From Hortaea werneckii (Eukaryota > Ascomycota > Dothideomycetes > Mycosphaerellales > Teratosphaeriaceae): 64,000 bases of DNA. Below, in pieces: positions 1-9,503 of this stretch. The notes under the pieces are model-generated. The model was not told where the DNA came from, did no database searches, and was given only the letters and a program-made list of their open reading frames with translations. Every line of letters starts with the position of its first letter. Positions within the stretch are counted from its first letter, which is position 1. The DNA lies in assembly GCA_037044905.1 (NCBI GenBank), contig JBAOKB010000178.1, positions 1-64,000 on the forward strand. Direction: 5' to 3'. The position numbers and the translations under genes were made by a program.

Positions 1-630
1 AAAATGGTGTGCTGGCTGAACATGGTCGGGTAATTGCGCACCGGATCAGCAAGCGCGCCACCCATCGCAGATCCTATGATGCTTCCCAAGCACCATACGA
101 ATGGCATAATGGCGTATGCGCGCGCTTGGTGCGCTTCGACAGTGATGACTTCGGCTACGGTTGTCTGCAAGACGCCAATGTTGCCATTCAGTATACCGCC
201 GAGTGCACGCGCGATCAGGGCGGTAGGCAGATCCCTGGCGAAGCCGAATGCCAGCATGCTGACGCCAGTGCCAGCAATGCCTGTGAGGAGAATAGGTTTG
301 CGACCATATTTATCACTGAGGCGTCCCCAAAACGGGCCCGCTAAACATTCCGCAAAGGCGAAGGCGGAAGTGACCAGCCCGGCGTAGAGGGCTATCTGCT
401 TGCCATCGTTGGTAATGTTGAATGACTCGATCATGTAATAGATGTAAGGGAAAATGGACATGAATGCGATGGGCTCGCATATCCGACAAAGCCCTGCAAG
501 GGAGGAGTCAGCATCAATGTTATTCACCAAGAGGACTGATCCGGATGGATTGCGTACCTAGTACGACCATCTGGCGCAGAGGAAAGGAATGTTGCGCATG
601 TTGTGCTGGAGAGTAGGCGGGGAGCGCCAT
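1..630 (-). CDS. MFS transporter, N-terminal part (truncated by window edge)
   Basis: The N-terminal half of a major facilitator superfamily transporter lies on the minus strand. Exon 1 is 630..558 and exon 2 runs from 493 past the left edge, with a 64-nt intron at 557..494. Splicing gives VVLGLCRICEPIAFMS, the first membrane helix of the fungal DHA1-like subgroup related to zinc-induced-facilitator transporters. Next come the family loop GRLSDKYGRKPILL between helices 2 and 3, and the motif ADPVRNYP near the window edge. The ATG at 630 begins MALPAYSP and is the first in-frame Met before the conserved LPLRQ-type start. The substrate cannot be deduced; drug, peptide or metal-chelate export are family options. 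No in-frame stop was seen across the 566 coding bases present. Family assignment is secure; the exact N-terminus is likely. Confidence 0.85.
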
Positions 631-3324
631 GTTGGCGTGGTCGCTGGCAGGTGTTGTGTGATTGAGCAGGCGTGGTGGGAAGTCAGGGACACACGAAGGC
701 CGGCGACGTAGGGGGCCTAAGTGAAGCAATGGGGTGTGGGCTACTGCGCAGGATGATCTAAATGGTCCATTCACACACAGCAGCAGTTAAGGTTCGCGGC
801 CGTCTTAAGAGGTGCTATATGGGTGAGAGCGGTGGCGGTTGTGATGTGGGAGAGTGGGATTGGAGACGGCGGGCGGTGGGACTGGGTCGGATGTGACCAG
901 TCAAAAGCATGTACGTTGTGCAATGCGAAAGGTACGGAATGGGGCAGCTGCAGGAGGCGGCGGAAGGGGATAAAAGAGAAGGTCAGACAATACCGCCTAC
1001 CGGTGGGGAATAAGAGGCGTGTCTCATGGCCTCCCTGCTGGGTTTGCATCGCTGATTAACAGCAGGCGATATTGCGGTCAGTGGTACGACGGCAGCGCTG
1101 GCAGAGTTCCCGGGAGCTGGAGATCCCAGAAACAAAAGGCGGCCCCTGAAGCCTGTCACAATAGTGTATCGCGACGTGCCCGACGGATTGTCAGAACGTC
1201 ATGGGCGACAGGGGAGCGGGCCCGGCGCTAGCGAGAGCCTGGTACCGGGGGAGTTCCGCCCAGCTGGTGCAGCCGCTGTGATAGGTCGCGGCAGATCGGG
1301 CGCTGCCCCGGCTCTTGATCCGCGACTCGTAGGGCTGATGCCGTCGAATTTCTGCGGAAGCCTCCCAGCGTTTCACCTCCTAACGCTGCGAGGACTAGTC
1401 TCGGGTGCGCCAGTGCCTGATGCGGCGGACGTCGGCACTCTGGGAGTCTGATCACCATCACCACCGCACAGGCAACCAGCGAGCCTTGGTCAGCGGCGCG
1501 CCATGCCGACTGCACCAAGACGTGACCCGACTGCGTTGCGGCGCATGTCCCGTACTGTATGTGAAGCGGGAGCTACTACGTCTGTACCGTCCATAGGATT
1601 TGTCGCCTTAAGACACCCCAAACCATAAACGAGCGGTGAAAAAGTATCGACTCCTGAATTCAATATGCCCCGCTGCAAGGATAACGGCACTGAGCCTAAG
1701 CCTGCGTGACACGGATCCGGCTTTGCGGACGGGAGTTCCGAAACGAGCTGGGCCGTTGGTCGGCAAGACACATTCGATTCGCCAAGACGTGTGATACAGC
1801 GCAACTGTCATGTCCTCATCACGACCAGCACGCCTCGGACAGACGTCGTGACTCAGACGGCCCCGACGCTGGCGGTGAGGATGGATCATGGCTTCTATTT
1901 TGCTCCCCTGACTACTGTGCGTTCGCGCCCGCTGCTGGGACTTGGCATCCACGCGAATGCAAAGCCGGTAGCCCAAGCATTAGCGGCGCCTGTCGGATCC
2001 CTGCTGTCGTCTCCCATTCGTCGCGCCCCCAGAGGTCGAACCTTCCACTGCTCTTCTACCGCAAACTGCCGCTCACATGACCATTTGGGAAGTTCCGGCC
2101 CGTTGGGTTCAGACCGGTTGGCGGCCGGAGAGAAATGCGAGATGCTTCGCGCCAACGGAGATCGTGCCAACGACGACGCATGACGCTCACAGCGGCTTGC
2201 ATCTCGGTCACAGGTCGGGCGCTCGCTAGTCAGAGCTTCCACCGCACGGGGTACGGCGGATCAAATCTTGCTGCAGCACACCCCCTCCATCGCACCTTGT
2301 GAAACTTGTAACAGGTCACTTTGCTGCTGGAGTGGTATCGGTACAGTCGTACCTGTTTGCGCCGCGCAGAAGCGAGCAGTCCCCCGGGAAAGCTTCCAAG
2401 GTTTGTGGAACATCCGCCGTCATCTCATCCCAGCAGCCGCCTTCAATCCTTACCTCCCGCCGACGTACTCCATTGGTACATCATATAAGCTTCCCCAATC
2501 CTTAGAATAAACCTACACACTACTCATTTTAGAAAGAGTTTACCGCTTATTCGTACTGTCCAATGCAAGAGCAAGGCGAGAATGTTGCTGTCCGAGGCAG
2601 CCTTGATGCCCAAATCACTGCATCCTCTGTGTGAGATGTACATACTTCGCCAGCACACAGACCTCTTGCCTGGCGTCCGCGGCGTGTGTGAACAGCACAT
2701 TATTGTCTTGCCTATCTGTTCGCAACAGTGCTTGGCTCCACTCTTTGCGACCCCATCTCTTTCTCCGTGGGGCAGGATTGATGCTGACCGCAGTGGTCTG
2801 CACCAGATCTGCTCTTTTGATCAATGTGCCACCACCGACTTTACACTTTTGGATCAGAGGCAGCCGGTATGCAAGCGGTGTGTGATGTGGCGCGTAGCTA
2901 GTGGATACCGACGAGGCCTCAAGCACCGGTCTACCTTTCGCGCACTTCATCTCGTTGCCTAGGTAGTTATACCTTTAAAAACGGAATTGAGGCAGACGGT
3001 CCGCTGTTGATCTGTTCTGCACATTGCTGGAACAGACGGTCGCGCTGTGTTCTGTGCGTGTGGCACAAGCGAGAATTGCACAATGCCCAATGTAGCCTTC
3101 GATCTTCTATCGCTGTTCTATGTGACATGTCATGACCATTCTAGATCGATCGGATCCTACAGAGCTCAGTACACGTAGGCAAACGAAAGTTGGTAAGGTT
3201 GATTTGCCGGCGGAGCGGGCTTGAATTCGTTTGCCCCACACCGACAGTCTGAGTGAACAAGTCGAACTTCATCGCGACCTCACCTTATTATTACATCAAC
3301 AGGTTGAAAGAATCGCATGTCACC
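631..3324. other. Intergenic, no gene recognised
   Basis: About 2.7 kb separates the MFS gene from the FTS homologue. Open frames up to about 130 codons occur on both strands between 770 and 2960, but they overlap one another, are rich in Arg, Cys and Pro, and show no family motif, so they look like chance frames in GC-balanced DNA. The segment contains the promoters of both flanking genes, which are transcribed divergently. No tRNA, transposon end or strong tandem repeat was seen. Confidence 0.5.
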
Positions 3325-4378
3325 ATGATCCTTCCGAATACTGCAGTCACGAAGCTGAGACTGTGCACCGATTTGTGAGAACCACTGCTCCATCTCCCGT
3401 AGATGTACGGCGTACTGATTTGCCAAGCGCAAGCTTCAAACGCGCCTGCCCACAAGGCGTGTACATCACTCCTGTGCCTGAGGAGCCACTAACATGGGCC
3501 GGAGTTCTCTTTGTGCGCAAAGGTAAGCGTTGCTTGTGAGGACTCATTGAAGCGAGACAGCACATAACCTGCTCAGGACCGTACGAGAATGCCGTCATTC
3601 GCTTCCGCATTGATTTCACAGAAGACTATCCGGAGAGACCACCTGTGTTTCGTCTGCTCAGTGATGTCTTTCACCCCTTGGTCACCCCGCTGACGACGTA
3701 CACCCACTCGACTCGTGAGCCAGGGACAGACACAGTCAGCTCTGGCGACGAAGACCGATTGCCACCTGGAGGTTTCACGCTTCGACATGGTTTTCCTGAA
3801 TGGTTCGAAGCAGCCGAGATGTATACCCGTGAAGTTTCCTCCGCCGACACGGGGAAGGAAGCTTTCACTGCTGCGGACAATTCATCGGAGACTGCCACCC
3901 GCGACAACCAGCGTCTTTTTCGTGCTCCGCACATTGTGGAGATCTTGCAGTACTTCCGCATTGCCTTTGATACGGACACTCTTCTCGACGAAGTACCATT
4001 GGAAGCAGCTGCGAACAGTGGAGCGTGGCATGCATGGAGAACTTACCGGACTGCTACGGCACCGCACCGCACATCACAAGCCGGTCACAAAGCAGGAAAA
4101 CCCAGTGGGACCCACAGCGAAGGGACAAGCTCACCAAGACAGCAGCCGGGTGGCGCTAGGAGACCTGGGGAATGGAATTGGCAGGGCGTATGGGAAGATC
4201 GAGTTCGCAAGAGCGTCGCTGCGACCAACTCAGAACCGGTCCTTTTCGGCGCTGATGGTAATGACGTGGTAGGCGATGCACAAATGCCAGTCAACTAGCA
4301 CTATGCTGACACCTTCTAGATCAATTTTTTGAAGATGGACGACGAGACCTTGTCAAAGGTCATGGGCAGTACGGATAA
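3325..4378 (+). CDS. ftsA: AKTIP/FTS-like ubiquitin-E2-fold protein (UEV)
   Basis: The best model has four exons: 3325..3374, 3428..3522, 3577..4257 and 4320..4378. The last intron has a CTGAC branch site at about 4305. Splicing exons 1 and 2 restores DFASFKRACPQG, and exons 2 and 3 join as FVRKGPYENAVIRF, the UBC beta-sheet. The active-site region reads VFHPLVTPLTTYTH, without the HPN box or catalytic Cys of real E2 enzymes. VFHPLV is diagnostic of AKTIP/FTS proteins. Downstream are LPPGGFTLRHGFPEWF, a helical stretch with YFRIAFDTD, and the C-terminal EWNWQGVWEDRVRK, all features of fungal FTS homologues. In Aspergillus, FtsA forms a complex with Hook and FHIP proteins that links early endosomes to dynein. 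The role here is inferred from family. The start Met and the short last exon are the least certain parts. Confidence 0.8.
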
Positions 4379-4774
4379 TTCTACTGCTACCGTTGCTACG
4401 GGAAACTGAGAAGGCCATCGAACGACATCCGGGCAAATGTAGCGATCGAGCGCAGTACACCACCCGAACCTCTGGAGACTTCATCGCGACTCCTCTCCGC
4501 ATGAGCCACACTTGGTAATTGCAACTGGTGCTATCGACTAAGCGGTTGCCTGTTTCGGGGCCCTGCAATTGCCCAGCTTTACGCACGCTACTGCCACAGC
4601 AGCGTGATGCGACTGCGCTTGTCAGTTCGCTCGACATCTGGAAAGCCTGACGATCTTTCTTTTGGCGACCAACTTCAACTACACAAACTTCGACCAAGTG
4701 TTACTAGCAGACCGACAAGCGGACTAAGGGCGGCGACAAATGATCTCATAGCTTCGGAAGTCTTGAGACTCAAG

Positions 4775-4918
4775 ATGAACAAAGTTGCGTTTGGCTTTGT
4801 TATCTTCCTTTGCGTCGGCGGACCTGTTGGTGTAATAGTCTACCACATGCTCGGAAAGCGAGGCCGCCAGCTCGTCAATTCAGTGGTCCTTGGCGAGCCG
4901 GTGGCGCATGAAGAATAA
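4775..4918 (+). CDS. Possible 47-aa single-pass membrane peptide
   Basis: A short frame begins MNKVAFGF and encodes one hydrophobic helix (FVIFLCVGGPVGVIVY) followed by a basic segment, the layout of a small membrane protein with a single anchor. It ends six bases before the next candidate ATG at 4925. The frame is also open upstream to about 4604, so an upstream exon cannot be excluded. I do not recognise the family. It could instead be untranslated leader of the following gene. Coding status is uncertain. Confidence 0.3.
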   Translation: MNKVAFGFVIFLCVGGPVGVIVYHMLGKRGRQLVNSVVLGEPVAHEE

Positions 4919-4924
4919 GTCTTG

Positions 4925-7207
4925 ATGGCGAACAAGGAGGTACGTCTTGCTCGGCCGCAGAGAAGGGCTGCATTCTTGAACCGACGGGTTGGCGAAGAGA
5001 TCCTGACTTGTGGCCAGAATCAAGCACCACTTACCCCATGTCGAGGAGCCACGCATGCGGATGAAGAATTGAATTTGGCAGGAAGTGCTTCCGTTGCTCT
5101 GCGCCTGCGCCCATGGCAAGTCTCCACGCTGACACCGATTCCTTTCCGCGCGCTTTCGCCAGGTAATAAGCCTGCGCTGAACCGGCAACGAGACCATTCA
5201 GCCTGTGGCCAAACAGAGACACCGTTGAGGGTTCGCAAGACAAGAGAGAACTTGAGACAGGACGTCCTCTGCCCAGGCATTCCACCACCATGTCTCTTCA
5301 CTGCGACGGCTTCGCCAAACTGCACCATAGCTCCTCAATTATCTAAATGTCACAACGAAGATCGATCTACATTTGAGGTCCAGACTCTGACTCATACTGG
5401 CGCTTCCAACACCACTCTTCCAACCCAGATCGCGGACGATTATCCTACGATCTCACCTCACTCGGCAGATGCTCCCAACCCTGCACCTCGAATTCAGCGT
5501 CACCGCTCAGTAAGCCGTCGCATGCTTTCGAAGGTCAAACAGGGCATTACCAGCCGCACCAAGCCAACGACTGCTGTACGCCCAAACGAGCCTGAAACAA
5601 CCATGTTCCGTCGCCTCTCCAACACCCGCAAAAAAAGCTCCGAAGTCGAAAGGCGAGGAGACACGTTCGACGCCTATAGTAGCGGCATCGACGTCTCCGG
5701 AGAAACGACTCCTCCCCTTGTGGTTGATACGGAACAGCAACCCACACAGCGCTCCTTCACTGACTCTACGGTATCTACCAATGAGGTACTAGGAAACGAA
5801 ACACCTGCACCATACCACGATGCATGTCCTGGTGTACCTCTGTCTTGCCTTTCATCTCCACACTCCTCGGCCAGCAGTTCACCTTCCACCGAGCTAACGC
5901 CACGGCCGCCGTCTAAAGTCCCCTCGAGGCTATTGGATCCCGGAACACATCTGGCCTGTCTCAGCATTCCACATGTTCTGTTGAACGTGACCGTCGATCG
6001 AATGGCTGTCGATGCCGGGTCCGCGGGATCTATTTGGGTGGCAATTGAAGGAACAGTGCTCTCCCGTGCCCTCGATGTCAGCACAGATGGTGTGATAGAC
6101 TTCAAGCACTTCAGTACCCAATCTGATGATACAAGCCTCGGCTCTGTCACCAGTCTTCGCCTCTGCTTCAAGCCGGCGCCTGGCTGCCAAATACTTGACA
6201 TTGTCGGCCAGAAGACAGCAAAAGACCTCAAGATCAACCAAACATGTTCGCTCTTTGTTAGCGTCAGCGTACCCAAGCTCAATTTGACGGGCGCAAACGA
6301 TTCGGAGGCGGACAACAGCTCTCTTTTCGAGGAATTGGAGAGCATAGTTGGCACTCTCGACACAGATCTTTTACATGTTGAGGCTCGTTACAGACATTCC
6401 CTCTTGCCTCACGACAACGTCGTCAATGTTCGTCATACAGCAAAGCTTAGACGACCAAAGGCAGAATCTCGCTGGAGTTTACCGACAGCGCTGAATGACC
6501 TCAGCATCTCTGATGAAGTGCACACAAAGATTGCCATCCACCTGGCGGACCACTACAGCCCTCGTCGCGCTATTGGGCTCATTGATCGTTGCCTCGGTGT
6601 CGAAGTGACGGCTTCGGAAGCCGTGAGACAAGTTCGGCAAACACTCTTACGTGACTTGGACCGGGAAGGTCTTGTTGATGAGGAACAAAAGCCGTCGGTG
6701 ATCGTTACAGACATCGACACGCTTCCCTCAGGGTTGGGCGCTGAACCCCCTGTTGATGATTCTGGAACCACGGCTCACGCACCTTTCAAATCTGCTTGTG
6801 TCTTTGCTGCTGGTAACAACGATGGAGCTGCGTTCACAGATCTGCATTTGGAAACGAACAGACGCTCCACCTCTGCATCGGCGCTCAACATCCATCCACC
6901 TCCTTCAACTCGCCCGCACGTGGACCAAGGTTTCTCCTCTACTAACGTATCTTCCCTCCCGGTCACGCAACAGGATGATGCCCGCAGATTGTGGCGACAT
7001 ATCCGACAATCCTCGCTGTCGACAAAACAGGCTGCTGAGCTGGAGAGTCTGCCTGTGCACCAGATCGAGGCGAAAGACGAGAAGCTACGCGAACTCAGAA
7101 AGCAGGCACTCGCAAACAAACGGAGTGTTGGTGCAGAGACACTGAAGGATTGGAAGTGGACCGAAAAGATGGAGGAGATGAAAAAGTCCGAGATGCCTTG
7201 GCTTTAG
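4925..7207 (+). CDS. Large conserved-looking fungal protein of unknown function
   Basis: One open frame encodes about 760 residues. The first 200 are Pro/Ser/Thr/Arg-rich and probably disordered. Around residue 200 is a basic motif (RRMLSKVKQGI, then FRRLSNTRKKSSEVERR). Residues of about 340-520 look folded: HLACLSIPHVLLNVTVDRMAV, a SIWVAIEGTV strand, then LRLCFKPAPGCQIL. A second ordered block (SLPTALNDLSISDEVHTKIAIHLADHY and AIGLIDRCLGVEV) precedes a charged C-terminal helix ending MKKSEMPWL. No enzyme motif or membrane segment is evident. The ATG at 4925 is followed by a possible donor (GAG|GTACGT), and the N-terminal region is of weak coding quality, so the true start may lie further in, for example the Met at 5522. 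I do not recognise the gene and propose no function. Confidence 0.7.
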   Translation: MANKEVRLARPQRRAAFLNRRVGEEILTCGQNQAPLTPCRGATHADEELNLAGSASVALRLRPWQVSTLTPIPFRALSPGNKPALNRQRDHSACGQTETPLRVRKTRENLRQDVLCPGIPPPCLFTATASPNCTIAPQLSKCHNEDRSTFEVQTLTHTGASNTTLPTQIADDYPTISPHSADAPNPAPRIQRHRSVSRRMLSKVKQGITSRTKPTTAVRPNEPETTMFRRLSNTRKKSSEVERRGDTFDAYSSGIDVSGETTPPLVVDTEQQPTQRSFTDSTVSTNEVLGNETPAPYHDACPGVPLSCLSSPHSSASSSPSTELTPRPPSKVPSRLLDPGTHLACLSIPHVLLNVTVDRMAVDAGSAGSIWVAIEGTVLSRALDVSTDGVIDFKHFSTQSDDTSLGSVTSLRLCFKPAPGCQILDIVGQKTAKDLKINQTCSLFVSVSVPKLNLTGANDSEADNSSLFEELESIVGTLDTDLLHVEARYRHSLLPHDNVVNVRHTAKLRRPKAESRWSLPTALNDLSISDEVHTKIAIHLADHYSPRRAIGLIDRCLGVEVTASEAVRQVRQTLLRDLDREGLVDEEQKPSVIVTDIDTLPSGLGAEPPVDDSGTTAHAPFKSACVFAAGNNDGAAFTDLHLETNRRSTSASALNIHPPPSTRPHVDQGFSSTNVSSLPVTQQDDARRLWRHIRQSSLSTKQAAELESLPVHQIEAKDEKLRELRKQALANKRSVGAETLKDWKWTEKMEEMKKSEMPWL

Positions 7208-8931
7208 GATTGCTATTCCTTGGTTTAGTCGTGCTTGGCTGTGCAGATTGAGTCTCCTTCATTGACACTTGTTGTAGTGAAGCAGCTAAAAAAAAGTCAC
7301 GTGAAGGCTCTGTGCTTACATACTATACAAACCATACTTGATCTTCACTATGTGATATGCACAAAAGAGTCCCCTCCACCTCACTGATGTATTGAAGTCC
7401 TACCCTCATGGTAGATGTACCTATGTATATTCCCGGCCTGTTGCCGCTTAGACTAGTCCCAGGAACTTCTCGTCCTGCATATTACATTTCTAGCTCTTTT
7501 TTATTAGCTGCATATTGCATATATTGCCATCTTCCCCTGCGTGTTTACGCGACCCGACATATCTAGATATGCCGTGTTTCCGCCAAAATCCGGTTCCGTG
7601 GGACACCTTTGCCGCCACCCAGCTGCACGAATTGCTCCCCATCTAGGTACTGTTCTGCTGTGTGAACGTGTCACCTGCAGGGACACATTCCACCATATGT
7701 ACATTCGTTTGAGGTGCGATCAACCTAGGGTGTTTCTTTTTGTACTACATACTGGATCCAGCACGCATCGGAACAAACGGCTTTTCTTTTCGTCTTGAGA
7801 CGGACATGTCGTACAGACCGTCAATCCAGGGTGGCACATGCCGCTCTGTCATTCTTCCTCCTTCGTCGGTACCATGGTTTTTGATTGTGCGAGCGCTGGA
7901 TGACCTGGTTCTCGGATCGCGCACGGCATTGATTTCCTCGGAATCCGTCAAGTTCCCTTTGGGAATGGCTTCACGTTGGTGTCGGCGATCAAACGCTGTT
8001 TTCGGGGGTGGTGTTGTCTGTTTCTTTGTTCGTATTGTGGCACAGTATAGCGCTGGGACTCGTCCGGAGCTGCTGCGGGGTTTGTCGGGAGGAAGTAGCG
8101 GTGAGGGGATTGATGATGAGACGTCATGGCGAGGGTGTCGGTTTCCAATGTCTTGATGTGGATTGACTTTTTGTCATGGTGATCTTGCTTCTGTGTATGT
8201 TGATGTGATTGTATTGTGCACAGTGCTTGATAAGTAGAAGGCCATATTGACCTAGTGAGAAGTCTCCAGTGATTGGCATCATTTGGCGTTGGTACCTAGT
8301 ATCTCTGTGGAGCTGGACCTTCTTTCCTTTTCCACGACAGTTCTCATTGTCACCTCGTATGGTTGACAGCCCGCATTCCAGAACCAGAATCACCATCAAT
8401 CCAAATGTCCGTCTTCCATGGTCATACAGGACTGGTTGTCCATGGGTTGAACGACTGTCCTAGGCCACCCTATTCTGACACCCTGCTTTTACAAGGTTCC
8501 TTCTTTCCCATCCACTGACGAGGGATTTCGACTCTGAGACGAGAAGCCCCTAAGCTGTCAAAGAAGACATGATCAGACAGAAGCCAAGTTGAGCCATGCA
8601 CCCATTTTCACAAGAACGCAGTCCCTTGACAGTGCCGGGAACCAAAACCGAAGCTATGTGTGCCGGGAGAAGGCCAAACTCGCATTACAATCCTGGATCA
8701 AAACATAATTCCTCGATGTCAATATAGGTGGCTTGCAGTGTAACATTCCTATCTCTGTTCTAACCCTGACCAACCCTAAACACAATATTACCGATGCACC
8801 AACTTCTCAGAAGCAGAAGTCATGGCGGCATCTACCTGATAATGCAAAAGAAGGGGGGTCTTCAGAATGGAAGAGTACACAACTTGATGTCAATGCAGGA
8901 CAGAGTCTTCTACAATTGACTTTGTTGAGAG
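7208..8931. other. Intergenic, no gene recognised
   Basis: This stretch holds the 3' flank of the orphan gene and the upstream side of the tRNA region. Open frames at 7740-8156 and elsewhere are short, mutually overlapping and lack family motifs. AT-rich patches near 7290-7520 are compatible with polyadenylation signals of the preceding gene. Nothing else is supported. Confidence 0.5.
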
Positions 8932-8976
<45 letters not shown>

Positions 8977-8979
8977 AAA
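8932..8979. repeat. Poly-C(35)/poly-A(13) homopolymer tract
   Basis: Thirty-five consecutive C residues (8932-8966) are followed directly by thirteen A residues. It lies 25 bp from the 3' end of the tRNA-Gln gene. Similar C or G tracts recur near 26.3, 26.8, 27.5 and 30.2 kb. Confidence 0.9.
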
Positions 8980-8994
8980 GCAAATTCAGAGGGC

Positions 8995-9001
8995 AAAAAA
9001 A
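8995..9001 (-). terminator. Pol III terminator of tRNA-Gln
   Basis: On the minus strand the tRNA 3' end is followed after two bases by a run of seven T residues, the standard RNA polymerase III termination signal. Confidence 0.8.
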
Positions 9002-9003
9002 TA

Positions 9004-9089
9004 GGTCCTACCCGGAATCGAACCGGGGTTCCCGGAAGATGCCGAAAAAACTTCAGAATCCGATGTGATGACCGCTACACTATAGAACC
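9004..9089 (-). tRNA. tRNA-Gln (anticodon CTG) with 15-nt intron
   Basis: The 86-nt minus-strand sequence folds as a tRNA. The 7-bp acceptor stem is GGTTCTA with TAGGACC. The D arm has the A-box form TATAGTGTAGCGG, and the T arm CCCGG-TTCGAAT-CCGGG matches the B box. The anticodon stem TCGGA pairs with TCCGG, with loop TTCTGA and then a 15-nt insertion (AGTTTTTTCGGCATC) after position 37, the canonical site for eukaryotic tRNA introns. Anticodon CTG reads CAG, and the body resembles fungal tRNA-Gln. The variable loop is only four nucleotides under this pairing, which is slightly short. The isotype is confident because anticodon and body agree. Confidence 0.92.
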
Positions 9090-9503
9090 GGGTTGATGGG
9101 CAGTGGCTTGAGATGTAATTGTATATGTTCGCTGGATAGTTGCGCCGCGCTTCGCCCGCTAAGCAAAGCCGAGTATCAGAGCCGAAGTCGCATGGAAATT
9201 TGGCTTGACCCCAAGTGTATGAGTCTATAGCCCACACCCATTGAACAAGCCTCGTAACCCTATAGCCTTCCCCAAAGAACCTGCTATGGCTTTCACGCAG
9301 CACCTTGCTCACCAGCATTAGCCTTGAATGCAGCAGCTTCGAATCTGGGACATTATAAGTCTTCACTCTTTTGACCTGGTGCTGGCTGACACGGCTGATT
9401 TATTTGCGAGCGAGCACCTCGTAAGTTGAGACGTTCAGAGGTCTCCAGCTTCATACATATTGCAATACCTTCCCTAGAGCCTTTTCTGGAGTCTTCGACG
9501 ACC

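Noticed and set aside
1791..2242. Overlapping frames of about 115-130 codons on both strands upstream of the FTS gene
   Set aside because: Neither strand shows recognisable domains or splice structure, and the frames are mutually antisense.
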